Source: Sulfurovum sp. UBA12169 (GTDB lineage: Bacteria; Campylobacterota; Campylobacteria; Campylobacterales; Sulfurovaceae). From it: 64,000 bases of DNA. Positions 8,030 to 17,900 of the stretch are shown piece by piece. Both the position numbers and the translations under genes were made by a program. The stretch spans positions 556,485 to 620,484 of the forward strand of contig DLUH01000005.1 in NCBI GenBank assembly GCA_002742845.1. The letters run 5' to 3'. Each line of letters begins with the position of its first letter. Position 1 is the first letter of the stretch. The notes below the pieces were generated by a model. The model made no database searches. It was not told the origin of the DNA and worked only from the letters and a program-made list of their open reading frames with translations.

Positions 8030-9330
8030 AGTGTTGCCAGCAATTGGCTCCCTGCCAGCTCTGTAATGCGCGCTTCATACATTTTGCCATACTCTACAGA
8101 CAGATCGGAAGTATCATTGATAAGGATTTCTCCATCGATATCTACCGCCCAGGCAAGCGGCCTGGCACTCAGCAGATACTCATGTTCCTCACTTTCTCCG
8201 TCTATTGCGACAGTGACGGTTTTGCCTAGCATTTTTTCAAGGGAGTTGAGGGTAGATCGCTTGGCGATCTCTCCAAGGATTTGTGTCCGTTGTTCTATAA
8301 CCTCTTGGGGAAGCTGTTCCATCGTGTATGCCGGGGTCGTCTCTTCGTTTGAGTAGGCAAAGGTGTTAAACCGGTCAAAACCAAACTCCTCCATAAATAC
8401 ACAAAGCTTTTTAAAGGCTTCTTTACTCTCTCCGGGATGGCCTGCGATGACGGAGGTGCGGATAAAGGCGTCCGGTTTGCTTTTCATGTAGTTAAGCAAT
8501 TCGATAGTCTTTTGTTCGCCGAAACCTCTTTTCATCGTTTTAAGCACACCGTCATCGATATGCTGGATGGGCATATCATAGTACGTTTGAAAAACTTTAG
8601 AGTCGGCAATCGCATCAATGAGCTTCAATGTCGTTGTGCTCGGATAGAGGTAGAGAATGCGCGCAGACTTTACCCCTTCAATCGCCTCTATGGCACAAAT
8701 AAGGTCAACAAGCCCGTCTTGCAATCCCATGTCTCTTCCGTAGCTTGAGCTGTCTTGAGAGATAAAAGAAAAGTCGTAAAACCCTTCAGACACCAGATTG
8801 CGGACCTCTTTTTGGATAGAAGCAAGCGTTCTGGAGTGCAGTTTGCCTTTGAAGCTTGGGATCGCACAAAAGGAGCACTGCTGGTTGCATCCTTCGGCGA
8901 TCTTGATGTAGGCATGGTAGCTCGAACCTGTAATGACGCGGTTTGAGTTTTCGTTGGCAAGGTAAACTTCAGGAGAGAAGGTGCTGCGTTTTGAGGCGAT
9001 GATCCCGTCTATTTTTTCATAGTCTCCCACACCCGTGAAGATGTCGATCTCAGGCATCTGTGCTTGCAGTTCCTCTTTGTAGCGCTCGCTCAGACAGCCG
9101 CTCATCACAAGAAGCGAACCTTCTTTTCGCTCTTCATGCAAGGTAAGCACTGTGTTGATGCTCTCTTCTTTGGCCGCATCGATAAACCCGCAGGTGTTGA
9201 CGATGATGACATCGGCTTGCGTGCTGTCATCAGTGATCTCGTAGGACTTGAGGCGTCCCAGCATTACTTCGCTGTCGACCAGGTTTTTGGTGCAGCCAAG
9301 GCTGACAAGGTGTAGTTTTTTATTTTTCAT
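7999..9330 (-). CDS. rimO: ribosomal protein S12 methylthiotransferase
   Basis: RimO is the radical-SAM enzyme that methylthiolates the conserved Asp of ribosomal protein S12. The 443-residue protein shows the N-terminal UPF0004 cysteines (SLGCTKNLVDSE, NTCGFIDAAKEES, SGCLSERY), the radical-SAM motif CNQQCSFCAIPSFKG and a C-terminal TRAM domain. GCTKNLVDSE separates it from MiaB. The last residues LVSEQLAVSN are read from the right array of element 1, replacing the original C-terminus. Upstream are a TATAAT (minus strand, 9436-9441) and two tiny overlapping reading frames. Confidence 0.95.
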   Translation of the reverse strand: MKNKKLHLVSLGCTKNLVDSEVMLGRLKSYEITDDSTQADVIIVNTCGFIDAAKEESINTVLTLHEERKEGSLLVMSGCLSERYKEELQAQMPEIDIFTGVGDYEKIDGIIASKRSTFSPEVYLANENSNRVITGSSYHAYIKIAEGCNQQCSFCAIPSFKGKLHSRTLASIQKEVRNLVSEGFYDFSFISQDSSSYGRDMGLQDGLVDLICAIEAIEGVKSARILYLYPSTTTLKLIDAIADSKVFQTYYDMPIQHIDDGVLKTMKRGFGEQKTIELLNYMKSKPDAFIRTSVIAGHPGESKEAFKKLCVFMEEFGFDRFNTFAYSNEETTPAYTMEQLPQEVIEQRTQILGEIAKRSTLNSLEKMLGKTVTVAIDGESEEHEYLLSARPLAWAVDIDGEILINDTSDLSVEYGKMYEARITELAGSQLLATLVSEQLAVSN

Positions 9331-9501
9331 GATTTTTCTACTTGTAGTGATATTTGCAGGTGATGATGATCATATCTTCAACTCTTCTGTGTCTGCATGA
9401 TAGATCGTCTGCATAGCAACTTCTTTATTTTTGGCATTATAACATAATATCAGGAAACGATGATGTCGCTCATTTTTACCCCCTCATGCACACACTCATA
9501 A
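9331..9501 (-). promoter_or_regulatory. rimO leader with promoter and two mini reading frames
   Basis: On the minus strand TATAAT lies at 9436-9441. It is followed by a 14-codon frame (9414 to 9370, MQTIYHADTEELKI) whose stop overlaps the ATG of an 11-codon frame (9373 to 9338, MIIITCKYHYK), eight bases ahead of the rimO ATG. They may be a translated leader or remnants of a lost gene; rimO has only a weak Shine-Dalgarno of its own. Confidence 0.4.
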
Positions 9502-10695
9502 TCAATACAAAAATCCAAATAACCAAAGCGGTATTTTATTGCCAAAACCGACTTCTATATCATCAGCTGCAACAAAAGAATTTGGCATGTCTTTTATCTG
9601 GCTAAATGATTTATTTTTCCCTCCAATTTCAAATATATACTGATCATCTATCAAAAAATCTCCTTTTTGCGGATAACTTAATCTATGGTTCACCCTAGCT
9701 TGTGTTGCAAAAAACTGTTCTCGCATTGTTCCGATATCTAAACTATCACAATAATAGTTGTTTAAATTGGTATTGTTTAAATAGAGTTTATTCGGTTTTG
9801 TAAAAATATTATTGCTTTTTCCTTTTGATTTGACAGCATAAAATATATTTCCCAAGCTAAGGTATTCTATATATTGATAGAGCGTTGTTCTGTTTATGCC
9901 GATTCTTGAAGATAGCTCGCTAATATTTAATTGATAAGGTTTTGATATGCATATAAGGCTTATCAGTTGCTTGAGTTTTTGTATATGTTGCGGTTCGATA
10001 TTGAAAATGATAGGCAAGTCGCTTTCTATGACGGCATTGATCGTCTCTTCAAGTTTAAGTCCATAAGTATTTTGATTTGCAAAATAATACGGATAGTATC
10101 CGCTCTTGATGTATTCTTCCAGATGCTCAAACGGTTTTATTTCTTTTAATATATCATGTGTAATAGCTACATGATTTTCCAATATCTCATCAAGCGGAAA
10201 ACTTTCAAAACTCATACCCAGTTTTAGCTCCAAAAATTCTCTAAAAGAAAGTCCCTGAACTCTATATAAAACCGCTCGTCTGCTTAGATCAGCTTTTTTG
10301 TGTTCTATCTGCATTGCAGAAGAACCGCTAAATATCACTTTTAAATCCAAAAAATCATATATCTCTTTTAGATCAATCTCGTAATTTTTATATTTATGTA
10401 TCTCGTCGATCGCCAAAACCGCGCCGCCGCTTTTGCTAAATGTATCCGCAATGTCATAAAGCCTGATATTGCTCAGCGCTATGCTGTCAGCGCTAAAATA
10501 GAGTTTTTTTTCAAGCGGTATGTCAAGACTATTTAAGTATTGCAGAATCGATGTTGTTTTTCCTGTGCCTCTAGCGCCGATTATACCGACCATTTTTTCA
10601 GAAAAATCTATTTTGTGATAAAAATATCTTTTATAATGATATGTTTGGAGTTTGGAAATTTTTAAATACTTTTCAAATAGTCCTTCTATATTCAT
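9502..10695 (-). CDS. AAA+ ATPase with winged-helix and DUF4143-like C-terminal domain
   Basis: A 397-residue protein of the AAA_14/DUF4143 group of stand-alone bacterial and archaeal ATPases. Walker A is GARGTGKTT (about 39-47), Walker B is AVLAIDEIHK (about 91-100) and SGSSAMQ fits sensor 1. A winged helix-turn-helix follows (NISELSSRIGINRTTLYQYI). The C-terminal part contains GDFLIDDQYIFEIGGK, where relatives have a nuclease-like fold. The gene is AT-rich compared with its neighbours and is not in an operon, which suggests horizontal acquisition. The cellular role is unknown; some relatives behave as defence or toxin-linked ATPases, but nothing here proves that. Confidence 0.85.
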   Translation of the reverse strand: MNIEGLFEKYLKISKLQTYHYKRYFYHKIDFSEKMVGIIGARGTGKTTSILQYLNSLDIPLEKKLYFSADSIALSNIRLYDIADTFSKSGGAVLAIDEIHKYKNYEIDLKEIYDFLDLKVIFSGSSAMQIEHKKADLSRRAVLYRVQGLSFREFLELKLGMSFESFPLDEILENHVAITHDILKEIKPFEHLEEYIKSGYYPYYFANQNTYGLKLEETINAVIESDLPIIFNIEPQHIQKLKQLISLICISKPYQLNISELSSRIGINRTTLYQYIEYLSLGNIFYAVKSKGKSNNIFTKPNKLYLNNTNLNNYYCDSLDIGTMREQFFATQARVNHRLSYPQKGDFLIDDQYIFEIGGKNKSFSQIKDMPNSFVAADDIEVGFGNKIPLWLFGFLY

Positions 10696-10707
10696 TGGAA
10701 ACCTTTG

Positions 10708-10757
10708 TTGTTTGAAATATACAAATTATATCATATTTTGTTGTTTAAAATAAACAA
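10708..10757. promoter_or_regulatory. two TTGTTT/AACAA operator-like palindromes upstream of the AAA+ ATPase gene
   Basis: TTGTTTAAAATAAACAA (10741-10757) is a perfect 7-3-7 palindrome. TTGTTTGAAATATACAA (10708-10724) is an imperfect copy 33 bp away, so both lie on one face of the helix. They sit 13-62 bp upstream of the ATPase ATG. The protein has its own winged helix, so autoregulation is possible. Confidence 0.5.
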
Positions 10758-10803
10758 AAAATGATGCAACATTTAGATTTTAAGTTATTCAGAGGGTTCA
10801 ATA

Positions 10804-10846
10804 AGAAAAAAGAGAGGATAGAGCCAGGCAAAAAAGCCTGAACTCT
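10804..10846 (-). terminator. rho-independent terminator after the porin gene
   Basis: Read on the minus strand, CAGGC and GCCTG (10825-10840) form a stem around a six-T loop, extended by AGAG/CTCT, and are followed by CTCTCTTTTTTC. It lies 17 bp downstream of the porin stop codon. Confidence 0.65.
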
Positions 10847-10862
10847 AAGTAAGAAGTAATTC

Positions 10863-12155
10863 TTAGAAGTTGTATCTTCCGATTACACGGATAACATTGT
10901 TAGTGTCATCAAAATCTTCAACATCTGCATCCATGAAAGCATACGCTGCAGTAAGATCAATGCTGTCAGTCACTTTCGCAGAGTAAGAAAGATCAAACTC
11001 GTTGTAGTCACCCATTCCCATATCTGACATGCCGTATGCTGCACATACTTTACCGCCAAATACATCCGCACCTACTTTTACCATGAAAGTATCACTGTCA
11101 AATGCGATTGCACGCTCATTAAACATCATTTGTGTGTAAAGCGCTGTTTGCTGTCCGCCTACGTTAAATACGCCAAATCCGCCATCATCAACAGATGAGA
11201 ATGCAAGCGCGCCATGGAAGATATCGTATTTCCCGCCGATCATTGCACCGAATGCCACCGTATCGTCACCACTGTTAAAAGTTTCAAATGCATCATGCAT
11301 TACCGTACCACCTTGCAATCCTAGAGTGTAGTTTTGCATAAAGTTGTACTGCGCGTCACCCCATAGGATGTTAAGATCGTCATTTGTAAGGAATTCATTT
11401 GAATAGTACCATGAACCTGTCAAAGTCAAGTTTTCGATCGATTTGTTTTGTGCTGTTAGCATAAACACACCGTGATCACCGTTGATCTCTTCAAATGAGT
11501 TCATATCAGATGCAGGTGTACCCAATATTGGAGGCATACCAGCTTGGAAATTAAAGCTTGGATTAAACCCATTCATAGCACCCAATCCGTAACCGTTTTG
11601 GTTTGCACTTCTTACCCATGCACCTACCAATGTTGTGTTAGAAATATCACTGTTTACAACAAGCAGTGCATCGTATGTGTTTTTAAATACGTTCCACTCT
11701 TCAGAGAAAGCAAACGGCGAAAGCGCTTTTGGAAGCTCTTGACGGCCTAGTTTGAATGATGTATTGTCAAATCCGTATGTCAAATACATTTGAGAAATCC
11801 ATCCGCCATCAAGGTCGTCCGTACCAAATCCTTGCATTACATCACTTACTACGCTGTTTTCAAGGTCAAAAGTTGCCAAACCGCTTACTTCTACACCTGC
11901 ACCGATGCCGTTGTAAAGATCAGCATTTACTGCTCTTAATTGAAGACCTGCGTTAGCTGCTGAAGAATCTTGATCGAAAAGATCGCTATAGCCAAACGCA
12001 TCATGTGTTTGATAATAAAGTGCTGCTTGTCCTGAGAATTCCCAGCCAGACACTGCCGGAGCCGGAGTTTCTACTACTGGCTCAACTGGAGCGATATCCC
12101 CGCCCGCCATAATCATTGTCGACGCTACTACTGAAAGTAATAATGTTTTTTTCAT
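10863..12155 (-). CDS. outer-membrane porin
   Basis: A 430-residue outer-membrane beta-barrel, probably a general or major porin of the Campylobacterota type. The start at 12155 gives a clear signal peptide (MKKTLLLSVVASTMIMAGG) and follows AAGGAGA; an upstream in-frame ATG at 12218 lies inside the promoter and is rejected. After a short Pro-rich linker (VEPVVETPAPAVSG) come alternating amphipathic strands, and the chain ends in IRVIGRYNF with the terminal Phe that BamA recognises. KLGRQELP and many Asp/Gly/Asn turns are typical of anion or solute porins. It has its own strong promoter and terminator. Substrate selectivity is not readable. Confidence 0.85.
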   Translation of the reverse strand: MKKTLLLSVVASTMIMAGGDIAPVEPVVETPAPAVSGWEFSGQAALYYQTHDAFGYSDLFDQDSSAANAGLQLRAVNADLYNGIGAGVEVSGLATFDLENSVVSDVMQGFGTDDLDGGWISQMYLTYGFDNTSFKLGRQELPKALSPFAFSEEWNVFKNTYDALLVVNSDISNTTLVGAWVRSANQNGYGLGAMNGFNPSFNFQAGMPPILGTPASDMNSFEEINGDHGVFMLTAQNKSIENLTLTGSWYYSNEFLTNDDLNILWGDAQYNFMQNYTLGLQGGTVMHDAFETFNSGDDTVAFGAMIGGKYDIFHGALAFSSVDDGGFGVFNVGGQQTALYTQMMFNERAIAFDSDTFMVKVGADVFGGKVCAAYGMSDMGMGDYNEFDLSYSAKVTDSIDLTAAYAFMDADVEDFDDTNNVIRVIGRYNF

Positions 12156-12185
12156 TGTAATCTCCTTGATTTTGAATACAGCCAA

Positions 12186-12246
12186 AGTATAACACATAAT
12201 ATTAAACAATGTCAACAAAATTAATAAAAAATTAACAGATCGTTAA
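12186..12246 (-). promoter_or_regulatory. sigma-70 promoter of the porin gene with upstream TTAAC palindrome
   Basis: On the minus strand TTGACA (12210-12215) and TATACT (12186-12191) are 18 bp apart, one of few near-consensus promoters here. Directly upstream TTAACAGATCGTTAA (12232-12246) is a 5-5-5 inverted repeat. Its TTAAC half-sites resemble the boxes near tonB, but the arrangement is inverted rather than direct. Confidence 0.65.
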
Positions 12247-12453
12247 TCAAGACCTTTCAGCCCCGTAAATACGGCACTTTTTTCATAGGCAGCAGAGCAA
12301 AATAGATATATAAATTGCCCCATAATTGATTGTGTTTAAGGAAAGCCGACCATTTTTTAAGGTTTTAGATACATATTTTCGTGAAGTTTTATGAAATAGA
12401 TTGAAAAAGGAAGACATGTGCTTGATCAGGTTTGGCCCAAAAAACCAAAACGG

Positions 12454-13620
12454 CTAGGATTTGGTTGGTTTTGGTTTGATTTTTGCCATGATGAATTGAA
12501 TAAGTATCATGATAAAAACCACTTCTATCATCGCCGCCAAGACAAAAGCATAGTATTCATTAAGGCTGATAGCGTTGTTGTTGACCGCTATGGTAGCAAT
12601 CGCAATCAAAAATGTCAGTGGCATTGAATCGCCAAAACTAAACAGGACGGTATCTCTGAAGCCTAAGTATTTATAGTAGGCAACCAAAGAACTTATCAAT
12701 CTTGCAGAGACCATCGCTAAGACAATCAACCCCGCAGTCGTGACAATCTCTTTGGTGAACAAAACTTTAAGATCAAGCGTGGTACCCACGTAGATGAAAA
12801 AAAGCGGCACCAAAAATCCAAAGCCCACCGTATGCAGCGTATGGGGCAACTCTACTTTATGAGCAAAGAAGTTGGCAATAAATACTCCGGCGATAAATGC
12901 TCCTAACACCATATCGATACCTAGATACTGCATTACGGCAATAAGGATAAAAAAGAGCGCCATAGATACACGGATATCCTGGCTCATGTTGTCAATTTCG
13001 GGCATGATGATTTTTCGAAGCTCAGGAAACCACCACAGCAAAAGGCGTAACGCCCGAAAGAGGTAAAAAGAGACCGCCAGTATCAGTATCAAAATACCGA
13101 TATTTTTATAAAACTCCATACTGATTCCATGCGCTACAATCGCATCAAAGATAACCAAAGCGGAGATGCTGATCAGTTCCCCGATCACTCCGATAATCAA
13201 AGAGAGTTCCAGCCATTTATGGGTCTTCCCGTGTTCATTGATCAGTGCCATAATCATTCCCAAGGAGACGATGGGAATAGCCACAATATAGACAGGATTG
13301 AGCCCCAATACAAAGTAAAGCAAAAAGGAGATACCGTACAAGCAACCAAAATAGAGCAAAACGTTTTTGATAAATTTATCTTTGAAGCTGACAAACTTTT
13401 TGATATTGATCTCAAGTCCTGCCAAAAACATCAGGTAAAAAAACCCGATCTTGGCAATAGTTTTAAAAATTTCATTGTCCGCTTCAATGAAGCCTGCCCA
13501 AACAACCAATGTACCCAGGATAATCTCAATTACGGCCACAGAAATCTTAAATGTTCTTGCAAAAATGGGTGCAACGACAATGAGAAGTGCAATTTGTGAT
13601 AAAAAAGTCAAATTTTGCAT
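12454..13620 (-). CDS. cation:proton antiporter (CPA2/Kef-type)
   Basis: A 388-residue membrane protein with about 12 hydrophobic segments spread over its length and no attached TrkA domain, fitting the Na+/H+ or K+/H+ exchanger domain of the CPA2 family. FLAGLEINIKKF near residue 70 is the family hallmark of helix 3, and VLGAFIAGVFIANF near residue 255 fits the ion-binding helix region. ATG 13620 with AAGG upstream is preferred over an in-frame ATG 42 bp earlier, since it gives MQNLTFLSQIALLIVVAP. The transported ion cannot be told from sequence. It stands alone and is co-directional with the porin. Confidence 0.85.
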   Translation of the reverse strand: MQNLTFLSQIALLIVVAPIFARTFKISVAVIEIILGTLVVWAGFIEADNEIFKTIAKIGFFYLMFLAGLEINIKKFVSFKDKFIKNVLLYFGCLYGISFLLYFVLGLNPVYIVAIPIVSLGMIMALINEHGKTHKWLELSLIIGVIGELISISALVIFDAIVAHGISMEFYKNIGILILILAVSFYLFRALRLLLWWFPELRKIIMPEIDNMSQDIRVSMALFFILIAVMQYLGIDMVLGAFIAGVFIANFFAHKVELPHTLHTVGFGFLVPLFFIYVGTTLDLKVLFTKEIVTTAGLIVLAMVSARLISSLVAYYKYLGFRDTVLFSFGDSMPLTFLIAIATIAVNNNAISLNEYYAFVLAAMIEVVFIMILIQFIMAKIKPKPTKS

Positions 13621-13749
13621 AGGAACCTTACAAATCAAATAAGATGTATTGTAGCCAAACAACTCTTAAAGGGGCAGCCCGTAAAGTACGAATGGGATAG
13701 TTGCTGATTTCGTTTGGATTGAAAGAAATATTTTAGGATTATATTTAAG

Positions 13750-13825
13750 TGGTGGCGCGAGAGGGAATCGAACCCCCGACACAAGGATTTTCAATCCTTT
13801 GCTCTACCGACTGAGCTATCGAGCC
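13750..13825 (-). tRNA. tRNA-Phe (GAA)
   Basis: A 76-nt cloverleaf with encoded CCA. Acceptor 5' strand GGCTCGA, D arm GCTC...GAGC, anticodon stem AAGGA/TCCTT with loop TTGAAAA (anticodon GAA), variable loop GTGTC, T arm GGGGG TTCGATT CCCTC. The acceptor stem has a U4-C69 mismatch, because the 3' strand reads TCGCGCC. A minus-strand TATAAT at 13853-13858 fits its promoter. Confidence 0.95.
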
Positions 13826-13909
13826 ATTTATTTTATACGTGAAGTGGATGAAATTATAGCTTTTTAAACTTATATATTGCTTAAAAATAATTTGAAGAAT
13901 AAAAATCAA

Positions 13910-14220
13910 TGCGTTGAGATCCTGAACCTGATTCAAGATGACCACACTGCACGTCATTCCTGTGCAGATGAAAAGCGTTAAGCAAAGTCAAACTGCTTTC
14001 TCACAGAGAGTGCAAGCACAAGGACTTTGTAGGTTTGGAACTGAAGGCGATGTGCTTTTACACCGTCGAAGGAGAATTCACAGGCTCCTTTGACGTTATG
14101 GATCCCCGATCGGAGTCGAGGATGGCACGGTATGGATCCCCGGGGCAAGCCCGAGGATGACGAAGATACCGCATTTCGCCCCTTCTTCACGTCATTTCGG
14201 GCTTGACCCGCAATAAGCCT
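13910..14220. repeat. dispersed palindromic repeat, copy B
   Basis: The 13859-14224 interval has no gene. It carries the same 18-bp (13950-13967) and 28-bp (14081-14108) blocks as copy A at 6364-6420, but here they are separated by 113 bp instead of 11. The GGATCCCCG unit is then repeated, ending GATGACGAAGATACCGC. ATCCCCGGG and CCCGAGGAT form a hairpin that could also stop transcription of the gene ending at 14225. The block ends in CGTCATTTCGGGCTTGACC. Confidence 0.85.
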
Positions 14221-14224
14221 TGCA

Positions 14225-14899
14225 TTAGAAGTCGTACGTAATACCAAAGCTGACAATATTTGCTCTGTAGTCCCTTGGGCCTTCATCATGCATCAAGTTT
14301 TGATAATCTACAAAAAGACCCCAGCCTTTTTCCTGATCGCCGTGGCCATCGAAAGATCTGTCGTATTCGCCTTCTTCTTTGTCGGCATCACGGCTTGAGA
14401 GGTCATACTCAAGACCTATCCCGTAGCTCAAACCGTCATGTTTAAATGTTTCATGGAAGGTACCGCAGTCTGCATCGATCTCGGTATGACCATAGCCAAG
14501 CAAACCATAGACATTCATTCGATCACCGATGGGCATCATCGGTTTTAGGAAGATGCCGTAATGTTCCACGTCATAAAAGTCGCTGCTGAGATTTGTTGTG
14601 AGCGCTCGTGCTTCGATACCGAAGTACTGATTGAAATCGTATCCTGCTCTGATGATGCCGCCCCAGCTCGAATCTTCCGCTCGTGCGCGGTCATGTACCT
14701 CACCTGTGGGCGTAAGACAGATGCAGTCGCTACTTACTCCGGCCCAGAGGATGCCGAGCCCCAGATAGAAAGGATTGGGATCAATGTGCACGGGTATGGG
14801 CACAATCACCTCTTCGGCAGGAACAATGTCCCCGCCGCCAAACAGAGTGCTTGTCGCGACAACTGCGCTAAGGGTTATGGTTTGTATTGCTTTTTTCAT
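14225..14899 (-). CDS. outer-membrane beta-barrel protein
   Basis: A 224-residue protein with a signal peptide (MKKAIQTITLSAVVATSTLFGG) and an eight-stranded-barrel pattern, such as FYLGLGILWAGV, GGIIRAGYDFNQYFGIEARAL, MNVYGLLGYGHTEI and WGLFVDYQNL. It ends in NIVSFGITYDF with terminal Phe. This fits the OmpA/OmpW-like outer_membrane_beta-barrel class. The mature N-terminus GGDIVPAEEVIVP resembles that of the porin at 10863. AAGGAGGGAG precedes the ATG. It begins 13 bp after the DUF11 surface protein gene and is probably co-transcribed with it. No ligand is inferable. Confidence 0.8.
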   Translation of the reverse strand: MKKAIQTITLSAVVATSTLFGGGDIVPAEEVIVPIPVHIDPNPFYLGLGILWAGVSSDCICLTPTGEVHDRARAEDSSWGGIIRAGYDFNQYFGIEARALTTNLSSDFYDVEHYGIFLKPMMPIGDRMNVYGLLGYGHTEIDADCGTFHETFKHDGLSYGIGLEYDLSSRDADKEEGEYDRSFDGHGDQEKGWGLFVDYQNLMHDEGPRDYRANIVSFGITYDF

Positions 14900-14912
14900 T
14901 TTTGCTCCCTCC

Positions 14913-17900
14913 TTATCTTTGGTTAAGCTCTTCTCTTCTTACAAAGAAAAGGCCAAGCATAAGCGTTATCAGTATCATTAATCCTGCTGAAATATGGTTA
15001 AGTGCCGGAGAACCGTCGCTTTTTACATCATAGCAGGTACAGTAGATCCCTGTATCAAGGGTGTTGTCAACCTCACCTGATTCGACACTGACAGACGATA
15101 TCATACCGCCGCTGTCTGCATCAGAATCAACCGCATCATCGCTGCCCATATTGGTTTTTGTGAAGATGTAGTTTTCAGGCAATCCTGAGAATCTTATGCT
15201 GTATATTCCTGGCTCCACGTCAAATCCATAGCTGCCGTTTGCGTCGGTGAGCATTGTTGCTACGACTGTGCCGTTTGCATCCAAAAGCGTCACAGTAAGT
15301 CCTTCTACGCCTTCTTCCTCGGCATCCTGGATACCGTTATAGTTGTCATCGTACCACACATAATCACCGATATGTGCCGTTTGCGAAAGAGCTGAAATGG
15401 CAATAGTTGCTTCAGCATAGTTGTTGGTAAGATTTGTATCGTGCTGATCCAAAGCTGTAAGTCCAACCCTGTTGGTATAGGTTTCGCCGGCAGTCCCCGT
15501 ATTAATGGTTGCAGTTACATAGAGCGTAGCTGTCTCATTTACGTCAAGATTTCCGACATTCCAAGTTTCATCACCATCCATACTTCCTGTTTGGGGGTCA
15601 AATTGCAAGTCACTTGCAATAGCATCAATCAAGTAGGTATCTTCTGAAATTTCAACACCTGTTGCAACAATTGGCCCGTGATTGGTTACCGTGATGGTGT
15701 ACTTAATCGTTTCACCTTCTGTCGGTGTTGTATTGTTGACCTCTTTGGTGACAGAGAGATCAAGATCGTCCAGCACGGTAATGTTTTCATCGTCGCATAT
15801 CTCGGTGCCTTCTATGCAGGCAGTATTGGTGATCGTTTCTCCGGCAACACCGGCAACTATCGTCACATTGATTTCTACCGTTGCAGAATCGCCAGGCTCT
15901 AAAATACCGCTATAGGTACAAGATAGCGGATCCCCACTGCAAGTCCAATCCGTTCCGTTGTAATCATTATATGCAACACCATCGGGCAACTCATCGGTTA
16001 TGTTGATATCGGTTGCATTGCCGTCTCCGGTATTGGTGAGGGTGATGGCATAAATAACACTATCGCCTTCGGCAGGGAAAGGAGTACTGGCAACTTTTTC
16101 TATCTCGAGGATCGCTTGACGAACGGTAAGATTGACATCGTCACACACCGGGGTACTGTTTTGATCGCTCACTGCACATGCTTCGTTTGAGATCGTATTT
16201 CCTGCCTGGTCTGCGCTGATGGTGGCTGTGATATTGAGTTCTGCCTCAGCGCCGCCTGCAAGTGTAGGGATTGACCATACATGAGTTGTTGAATCATAGC
16301 TTCCTGCTGATGCAGAAGAGCTTACATAAACAGTACCGCTTGGCAACATATCTGTTACATTGATATCAGTTGCCGTATCTGCTCCATTGTTAGCAATGTT
16401 TATAGTGTAGACGATCGTATCTCCTTCACTTGGTCTTGCATCGCTAACTGTTTTGTGGATCCATATTCCGGCATCCGGACTTCGCGGGATGATGGTTGCC
16501 TCATCACACTCGTTGAGCGTCATATTGTCATCCGAGTTTACGCACGCATTGTTTGCAAGTGTATCTCCCACTAGATTCGGATCATTTTCCACAAAAGCAA
16601 AAACGTCAAAACTGCTGCTTGCGCCGCCGGCAAATAAACTTTCATAGGCGCAGCTTAGCGTCCTTGAAGTCGCATTGTATTCACAGTCCCAATCCTCTCC
16701 TCTAAAGCCTTCATATGTCACGCCTTCTGGCAGTGTATCATTGACGACGACTCCGGAGGTACTGTCGCCATTGTTTGTAACGGTCACCGTGTAGGTGATC
16801 TCGCTTCCGATTGCAGGAGTAGAATCACTCACCGTTTTGTTGATATCTAGATCGATAATCGGAGCAGCCATCAGCGGGCAGTTCCCCATATTGTCATCGA
16901 TCTGATCCGGAGGGACATTGTCGTTTATTTCAGCGTTCGTGGTGCTGATATGGTAAGTAATCCGTTCAAACGGCGACATGCCGACGGTACTCCATTTTAC
17001 GCGCCACTCCATTTGGGCGCCGTCTGCGCTGCCTTTTCCGATAAGATCGGGTGATGTACGACAGTTTGTTAATCCCCCGGCTATCGTATAGCCATCCGCA
17101 CTGCCTACCCATGATTCAGGAACAGTTGTTCCGCCGGGATAAAGAAGGGGAGTTCCGACATCAGAGTCTTGCCATACCATCGGGTCACCTGCTGCGTCAG
17201 CAGGCACATAATCACAGATTTCCATCTCTACTGTTCCGGTATTGCCTTGCCATCCTGCAACTAGAGCAATATCACCACTTTCCATCAAACCATCAGCATC
17301 CCCGTCTTTATAGAAAAGAAAGGTTTGCGTATTGCTGGTTGAACCTACACGCTGAGTGTAGCCATAGACATAACCGTCAGAATCTTCTTCTCCGGTCCAG
17401 CTAAATCGGACGATATTTCTTCCGGTGGATTGAATTTCGCCGGTTATTGTTTTGTTGATGTCATAATCTCCTTGACATCCTGAATCACAACTTCCGTTGT
17501 CAGCATCAGGAAGTACACCGGCCCAATCGCTCATGTCTCCGTCTATGGAGATCGCACTGATGGTCATATTGCCGTCTCTGCTGTCGCAATCACATGCAGG
17601 ATCAGGGACGAGTCCAAACGATTTTGGCTCAATGACATCATCGGGATCCTCTATCACAATATTTTCATAGCTTCCGGTTGCCGGTATTCCAAATTTCATA
17701 TTGGCAGGCGGTGTCGGTTCAGCATCTTTAAGGTCTGTATTGTTGTCGACAAACAGCGTGAATGTTCCTGTATAATTTTGTAAATTAAATGAAAATTCTC
17801 CCGAAGGATGTGCCGGTTGTGTTACTTCTATTTTACCCGAAGGGTATAGCAATTTGACCCAAACCGCTTCCGTGGTACAAACCTCTCCGCTGTCCTGCAT

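Noticed and set aside
12156..12218. Longer porin N-terminus
   Set aside because: It overlaps the TTGACA/TATACT promoter and would place the signal peptide inside the chain.
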